Positions 30,010 through 33,286 of a DNA stretch of 33,286 nt are shown piece after piece. Both the position numbers and the translations under genes were made by a program. Where the stretch lies: contig CANBEI010000008.1 of the NCBI GenBank assembly GCA_947367565.1, positions 1-33,286 on the forward strand, in the 5' to 3' direction. Numbering within the stretch: the stretch's first letter is position 1; each line of letters starts with the position of its first letter. The notes beneath the pieces were generated by a model, which was not told where the DNA came from, made no database searches, and saw only the letters and a program-made list of their open reading frames with translations. This stretch comes from an uncultured Candidatus Saccharibacteria bacterium. Lineage in GTDB: Bacteria > Patescibacteriota > Saccharimonadia > Saccharimonadales > Saccharimonadaceae.

Positions 30010-30045
30010 CGAGCGCCGCATACTTATCTGTAACAGGCTTTCTCA

Positions 30046-30054
30046 TGTTATAAT
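30046..30054 (+). promoter_or_regulatory. Extended -10 promoter of the ackA operon
   Basis: TGT-TATAAT (30046-30054) leads into a short leader with AAAGGAG before the ATG at 30073. Confidence 0.6.
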
Positions 30055-30072
30055 ATCAAAAAGGAGTTAATT

Positions 30073-31266
30073 ATGGAAAAGTTGTATCTAGTCACTAACC
30101 CCGGTTCGTCCTCGCGCAAGTACGCCCTCTATCGCGACGATGAGCTACTCTGCTCGCTGCATTTCGAGACCGAAGACAAACAACTGATCTGTACTTTTCG
30201 TCGCGCTGATGGCTCACGGAAGAAAATCACCGAAGGTTTTAAGCGCATTGGCGACACTATCCGCTATACTTATAACATTCTCGACCAGGAGGGCTATCTT
30301 GGTGACAGCGTGAAAATTAGCGCCGTCCTCGCCCGCGTTGCTGCGACTGGCGAATACTTTTCCGATGATCATATCGTCGACGCCGAATGTCTGCGCCGCC
30401 TCGAAGAGGAAAAGCGCCGCGCTCCGCTTCACGTTCCAGTGATTGCCGCCGAAATTTCCAAATGTGTCGAAACTTTTCCTGACACCCCAGTGATTACGAT
30501 TTCCGACTCGCATTTCCATCACACTCGCGATAATGTTCATAAATATTACGCGATCGACACTGAACTTGCTGACCGCGCCGAGATTAAACGTTACGGTTAT
30601 CACGGCCTCTCCATGGGCGCCGTCCGTAACTATATGCGCGATACCGAAATTCTCGAGCCGCGCGTCGTCGCTTGCCACCTCGGTTCTGGCGCTTCGCTCA
30701 CTGCGATTAAAGACGGTTATTCTTATGATACAACCATGGGCTACACGCCGCTCGAGGGCGTCATGATGGCAACTCGTTGTGGCGACATTGACCCCGCCGC
30801 TGCTAGCGCTATCCAGCGCGAAATGGGCTTCAACGAAGAAGCCGTCGAGGAATACCTGAACCGTCAATGTGGTCTTCTCGGTGTTAGTGGCGCGACCGGC
30901 GATATGCGCGAGATTCTTGATCTACGCGCTGATGGCGATCCGCGTGCGAAGTTGGCCTATGATATGTATATTTATCGCATCCAGCGTGCCGTCGGCGAAA
31001 TGGTTGCTGCAATGCAGGGCGTTGACGCGCTCGTCTTCACCGCCACGATTGGCGAACGCAACGCCGAGATTCGCCGCGACATCGTCTCTGGCCTCGGCTA
31101 TCTTGGATTTAAGATTAATGACACGAAGAATGACAACGGCCTTGGTGACGACCAACATTGCTTGATTTCTGCTCCTAGCTCGAAACCGATTTACGTCATC
31201 GCGACCGACGAAACTGCCGCTATGATTCGCCGCGCGAAAATCCTCCTCGGCGAAGAGGTGAAATAA
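30073..31266 (+). CDS. ackA: Acetate kinase
   Basis: Acetate kinase converts acetyl phosphate and ADP to acetate and ATP, a main ATP source in fermenters. The 397-residue protein has the ASKHA-fold signatures of the family: VTNPGSSSRKYALY near the start, RYGYHGLSMGAV, VACHLGSGASLTAI, TTMGYTPLEGVMMATRCGDI with DP, and FTATIGERNAEIRRDI. Length is normal (about 400). The usual N-terminal NxGSSSxK is changed to NPGSSSRK. AAAGGAG supports the start. No phosphotransacetylase gene is nearby. The next gene begins 9 bases later, so a three-gene transcript with the methyltransferase and DUF3800 genes is likely, although their functions seem unrelated. Confidence 0.95.
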   Translation: MEKLYLVTNPGSSSRKYALYRDDELLCSLHFETEDKQLICTFRRADGSRKKITEGFKRIGDTIRYTYNILDQEGYLGDSVKISAVLARVAATGEYFSDDHIVDAECLRRLEEEKRRAPLHVPVIAAEISKCVETFPDTPVITISDSHFHHTRDNVHKYYAIDTELADRAEIKRYGYHGLSMGAVRNYMRDTEILEPRVVACHLGSGASLTAIKDGYSYDTTMGYTPLEGVMMATRCGDIDPAAASAIQREMGFNEEAVEEYLNRQCGLLGVSGATGDMREILDLRADGDPRAKLAYDMYIYRIQRAVGEMVAAMQGVDALVFTATIGERNAEIRRDIVSGLGYLGFKINDTKNDNGLGDDQHCLISAPSSKPIYVIATDETAAMIRRAKILLGEEVK

Positions 31267-31275
31267 TTCATTCTA

Positions 31276-32016
31276 ATGAATCAGCCTGTCAACGACCAAG
31301 TCACCCCCGCTGAAACCGCCGAAATCCTGCGCCTTGCCGAGCAGAGTCTAGAAGTCGAAGGTGATTTTGTTGAACTAGGTTGCTATCGTGGCGACACTTC
31401 GGTTCTACTCGGAAAGTTACTCCAAAAACCTGTGGAAAAGTTGTGCAAAAATCACGACAAATCAGTGGAAAACTTGTGTAAAACTCCCCAGAACTTGTGT
31501 AAAAACCTGTGGATTTATGATTCATTCGCTGGATTACCAGATAAAACCTCAGAAGATAGCTCCGGCGCTGGTCAAAATTTCCAAAAAGGTGAACTTCTAG
31601 TCTCGAAACGTGAAGTCGTCGAGAAATTGCGCAAACACGGCCTTAAAACCGCCAGCCACCTCAGCCCAGACAACCGTTCTAGTCAGGCTACCAGCCCCGA
31701 TTCAAACCTTAGCACCGTCATCGTCAAAAAGGCCTGGTTTGATGATCTTACGCCGCAAGACCTCCCGGACATTATCGCTTTCGCCTTCCTTGACGGTGAC
31801 CTCTATGAGTCTATCCGCGTTAGCCTAAAACTTGTCGTGCCGCGTCTCTCCGAACAGGGAATTATCATCGTTCACGACTATAATAACCCCGAGCTTCCCG
31901 GTTCTGCTCGCGCCGTCGACGAATTCCTGCGGTCACACTCAGAATTCCGTCTCCAAGTTCGCTATACGCTAGCAATCCTGACCAGAGTCAGCGCTAAGGG
32001 CACACCTCAAGCATGA
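31276..32016 (+). CDS. TylF/MycF-like SAM-dependent methyltransferase with a repeat-derived insertion
   Basis: The 246-residue protein resembles TylF-type methyltransferases: VEGDFVELGCYRGDTSVLL is the SAM-binding motif I, WIYDSFAGLPD follows, then AFAFLDGDLYESIRVSLKLV (metal-binding D-x-D type) and GIIIVHDYNNPELPGSARAV near the end. Between motif I and IYDSFAGLP, where relatives have a few residues, lie about 30 extra residues (KPVEKLCKNHDKSVENL, then CKTPQNLCKNL). They are encoded by short DNA repeats at 31427-31514. The insertion is in frame and falls in a loop, so activity may survive. No Shine-Dalgarno is visible. It overlaps the DUF3800 gene by ATGA. The methyl acceptor is unknown; a sugar hydroxyl is possible. 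Confidence 0.85.
   Translation: MNQPVNDQVTPAETAEILRLAEQSLEVEGDFVELGCYRGDTSVLLGKLLQKPVEKLCKNHDKSVENLCKTPQNLCKNLWIYDSFAGLPDKTSEDSSGAGQNFQKGELLVSKREVVEKLRKHGLKTASHLSPDNRSSQATSPDSNLSTVIVKKAWFDDLTPQDLPDIIAFAFLDGDLYESIRVSLKLVVPRLSEQGIIIVHDYNNPELPGSARAVDEFLRSHSEFRLQVRYTLAILTRVSAKGTPQA
31427..31514. repeat. CTGTGGAAAA / CTTGTGTAAAA repeat block inside the methyltransferase gene
   Basis: CCTGTGGAAAAGTTGTGCAA (31429), CAGTGGAAAACTTGTGTAAA (31463), GAACTTGTGTAAAAA (31491) and CCTGTGGAT (31506) are diverged copies of one motif. The reverse complement resembles tandem DnaA boxes (TTTTCCACA, ATCCACA) and matches the block at 16351-16373. Confidence 0.65.
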
Positions 32017-32672
32017 TTCGAGTTTTTATTGACGAATCCGGTAATCTAGGTCGCGGCGGTCAATATTTTGTCCTCGCCGCCGCGGTTTTTGACACGCCAC
32101 AAGGCATCAAGCGCGCCGCTCGCCTCATCCGTAAGACTCAAATCATGCTCGCCAAAGATAAGCCTATCCCAATTATCGAAGAGATCAAATCTTGTCGCCT
32201 CTCTGTTCCGCAGCGCCAGCGTATCCTTAATAAGCTCGTCGCGAAGGCCGATATCGACATCTTCTATCTCGTCGTCGACAAGGGAAAAGTCGAACTTTTG
32301 CGCCAGAGCAAGCCTAAAAACCTCGTCTATAATTATTTCGCTAAACTCCTTACTGACCAGATTTTTAGCCGCTACAACGACGATTTTATTGTCACGTTCG
32401 ACCAGCGCTCGACTGCAGTCAAATCCATGAATTCACTCATCGACTATATCACGATTAACGCCTACACTTCGCATCAGCACGTCAATCATACCGTTCAGGT
32501 TGAGCAAAAGGACTCAAAGACTCATAATAATCTCCAAACCGCTGACATTCTGGCCGGAACTATTGCACAAGCCTATTGTCAACAAAATCGCCATTTTCTC
32601 AGTCTGATCGAAGAACGCATCGTCAAGGGCGACGAGTTCCCGCGTGCGACCTTTAGAGGCGGGTTGTTGTAA
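32013..32672 (+). CDS. DUF3800 domain protein
   Basis: The 219-residue protein starts FIDESGNLGRGGQYFVLAAA, the defining Asp-Glu-Ser-Gly strand of DUF3800, an RNase H-like domain found in phage, mobile and defence-related contexts. DDFIVTFDQRST supplies a second acidic strand, and NNLQTADILAGTIAQAY near the C-terminus is the conserved Q-x-A-D segment. These acidic residues (D7, E8, and the later Asp residues) could form a metal site. Activity has not been established for most members. It overlaps the methyltransferase gene by ATGA and shares its transcript. Confidence 0.88.
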   Translation: MIRVFIDESGNLGRGGQYFVLAAAVFDTPQGIKRAARLIRKTQIMLAKDKPIPIIEEIKSCRLSVPQRQRILNKLVAKADIDIFYLVVDKGKVELLRQSKPKNLVYNYFAKLLTDQIFSRYNDDFIVTFDQRSTAVKSMNSLIDYITINAYTSHQHVNHTVQVEQKDSKTHNNLQTADILAGTIAQAYCQQNRHFLSLIEERIVKGDEFPRATFRGGLL

Positions 32673-32707
32673 GGCCTGCTCCGCGTCATGGCTCTAACTC
32701 GCGAATC

Positions 32708-32736
32708 TTGACATTTTCATCAACCTGTGCTACAAT
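32708..32736 (+). promoter_or_regulatory. Promoter of the conserved-spacer family, copy P3
   Basis: TTGACA (32708-32713), 17-base spacer ending CTGTGC, TACAAT (32731-32736). It drives the short terminated transcript at 32743-32837. Confidence 0.8.
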
Positions 32737-32742
32737 AAAACT

Positions 32743-32837
32743 ATGGCGTCAGCCGTATGGTGAGCTTTGGTTAGTAAGTGTCGTTTTTCCGGCACCGAGC
32801 CATACGCAGCCTTGAGCACTCTTCGGGGTGCTTTTTG
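32743..32837 (+). ncRNA. Candidate small RNA (about 95 nt) with own promoter and terminator
   Basis: A consensus promoter, a structured body and an intrinsic terminator occur within 130 bases with no long ORF. CGTATGG pairs with CCATACG to close a stem, and GTGTCG pairs with CGGCAC inside it. The predicted 5' end coincides with an ATG that opens a six-codon frame (MASAVW, TGA at 32761-32763), 6 bases after the -10 box. It could therefore be an independent sRNA or a leader with a leaderless mini-ORF. It is not recognisable as SRP, 6S, tmRNA or RNase P RNA. Confidence 0.6.
32815..32837 (+). terminator. Intrinsic terminator with UUCG tetraloop
   Basis: AGCACTC-TTCG-GGGTGCT followed by TTTTG ends the small transcript before the dnaJ promoter. 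Confidence 0.85.
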
Positions 32838-32882
32838 TTATGGAATCTAATTCTGGTAGAACTTGAATCCCCATAGAAAACC

Positions 32883-32909
32883 CTAGCACTCTACGCGAAA
32901 GTGTGCTAA
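32883..32909. promoter_or_regulatory. Imperfect CIRCE operator and -10 region of dnaJ
   Basis: CTAGCACTC, nine bases, GTGTGCTAA: two mismatches from the CIRCE consensus. The right half overlaps TGC-TAAAAT (32904-32912), a likely extended -10 box, so HrcA binding would block dnaJ transcription. The leader would be only a few bases long. Confidence 0.8.
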
Positions 32910-32923
32910 AATATCCCTATACT

Positions 32924-33286
32924 ATGGCGAAAAAAGATTATTATGAGGTTTTAGGAGTTTCCAAAAACGCTTCCGACGACGAAATTAAGAAAGCGTATCG
33001 CAAACTCGCAGTCAAATACCACCCGGACAAAAATCCGGGCGACAAGGCTGCCGAAGAAAAATTCAAAGAGATTTCCGAAGCTCACGAAGTATTAGCTGAC
33101 AAGCAGAAGCGCGCCCGCTATGACCAATTCGGTCACGCTGGCGTCGGTGGTGCGGGTAGCGCCGGCGGCAATCCTTTCCAGAACGGCAGTTTCAACTTCA
33201 ATGGTCAGAACTTCAACTTCGATTTTGGCGGTGGCGGCGGTCTTGATGACATTTTGGGTTCAATCTTCGGTTTTGGCGGCGGGCAG
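32924..33286 (+). CDS. dnaJ: Hsp40 co-chaperone DnaJ (3' end outside window)
   Basis: DnaJ stimulates DnaK ATP hydrolysis and delivers substrates. The 121 visible codons contain the complete J domain: [37 protein letters not shown] with the catalytic HPD, and [19 protein letters not shown] Gly/Phe-rich region (from about 85) rich in Asn follows. The zinc-finger and C-terminal domains lie beyond the window. No Shine-Dalgarno precedes the ATG, so initiation on a very short leader is likely. The CIRCE-like site upstream puts it in the same HrcA regulon as dnaK. Confidence 0.97.
   Translation, partial: MAKKDYYEVLGVSKNASDDEIKKAYRKLAVKYHPDKNPGDKAAEEKFKEISEAHEVLADKQKRARYDQFGHAGVGGAGSAGGNPFQNGSFNFNGQNFNFDFGGGGGLDDILGSIFGFGGGQ

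Noticed and set aside
32790-32800. GGCACCGAG resembling the tail of a tracrRNA
   Set aside because: No CRISPR array, Cas gene or anti-repeat is present and the rest of the RNA does not match; coincidence.

Overview
The window looks like a chromosomal segment of a Candidatus Saccharibacteria (TM7, Patescibacteria/CPR) genome or a close relative. The grounds are: the yidC-khpB pair; a surface ricin-type lectin whose N-terminal domain (INPQVLLVLLQKEQGL, YGTGD, AYGNRNF) I recall mainly from Saccharibacteria and Actinobacteria; a Gram-positive style envelope gene set (LytR-CpsA-Psr protein, two-component polysaccharide ABC exporter, no lipid A genes); many small hypothetical proteins; and widespread leaderless transcription starts. 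TGA ends several confident genes, so the UGA=Gly code of Gracilibacteria/Absconditabacteria does not apply. The taxon is inferred from gene content, not from a search.

Layout. 1-3580: yidC (cut by the window edge), khpB/jag, a LexA-type DNA-binding protein without a protease domain, and an LCP protein. 3736-6470: a secreted or membrane-anchored pair, the second a large ricin-lectin protein. 6487-18818: a surface-polysaccharide locus with four glycosyltransferases, a GT-C-like membrane protein, UDP-GlcNAc 2-epimerase, Wzm/Wzt-like exporter, initiating phosphoglycosyltransferase and O-antigen ligase/polymerase-like protein. These could make UDP-ManNAc, start a lipid-linked glycan, extend it, export it and (with the LCP protein) attach it to the wall. 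18835-20265: initiator tRNA with an altered anticodon stem, large hairpins, and a two-gene unit encoding a PD-(D/E)xK nuclease-like protein and a winged-helix protein. 20612-26453: an unknown secreted protein, nusA, a protein built of homing-endonuclease-associated repeats, a Nudix gene with a structured leader, an unknown partner and a YjdF-like membrane protein. 26450-33286: dnaK with two CIRCE operators, a divergent nucleotidyltransferase-like gene, acetate kinase, a methyltransferase, a DUF3800 protein, a candidate small RNA, and the start of dnaJ with a third, imperfect CIRCE.

The least expected material is in regulation and repeats. At least seven genes and two tiny ORFs show an extended -10 box (TGn-TAnAAT) exactly 6 nt before an ATG, which predicts leaderless mRNAs. 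Four promoters share not only -35 and -10 hexamers but also most of the 17-bp spacer, and all lead into structured or uORF-containing RNA. A roughly 130-150 nt hairpin element with a conserved apex occurs twice: once in the dnaK 5' UTR and once in frame inside the polymerase/ligase gene. Smaller palindromic or DnaA-box-like insertions also sit in two other coding regions. The nuclease/winged-helix pair beside tRNA-fMet and the structured Nudix leader are the best candidates for undescribed systems.
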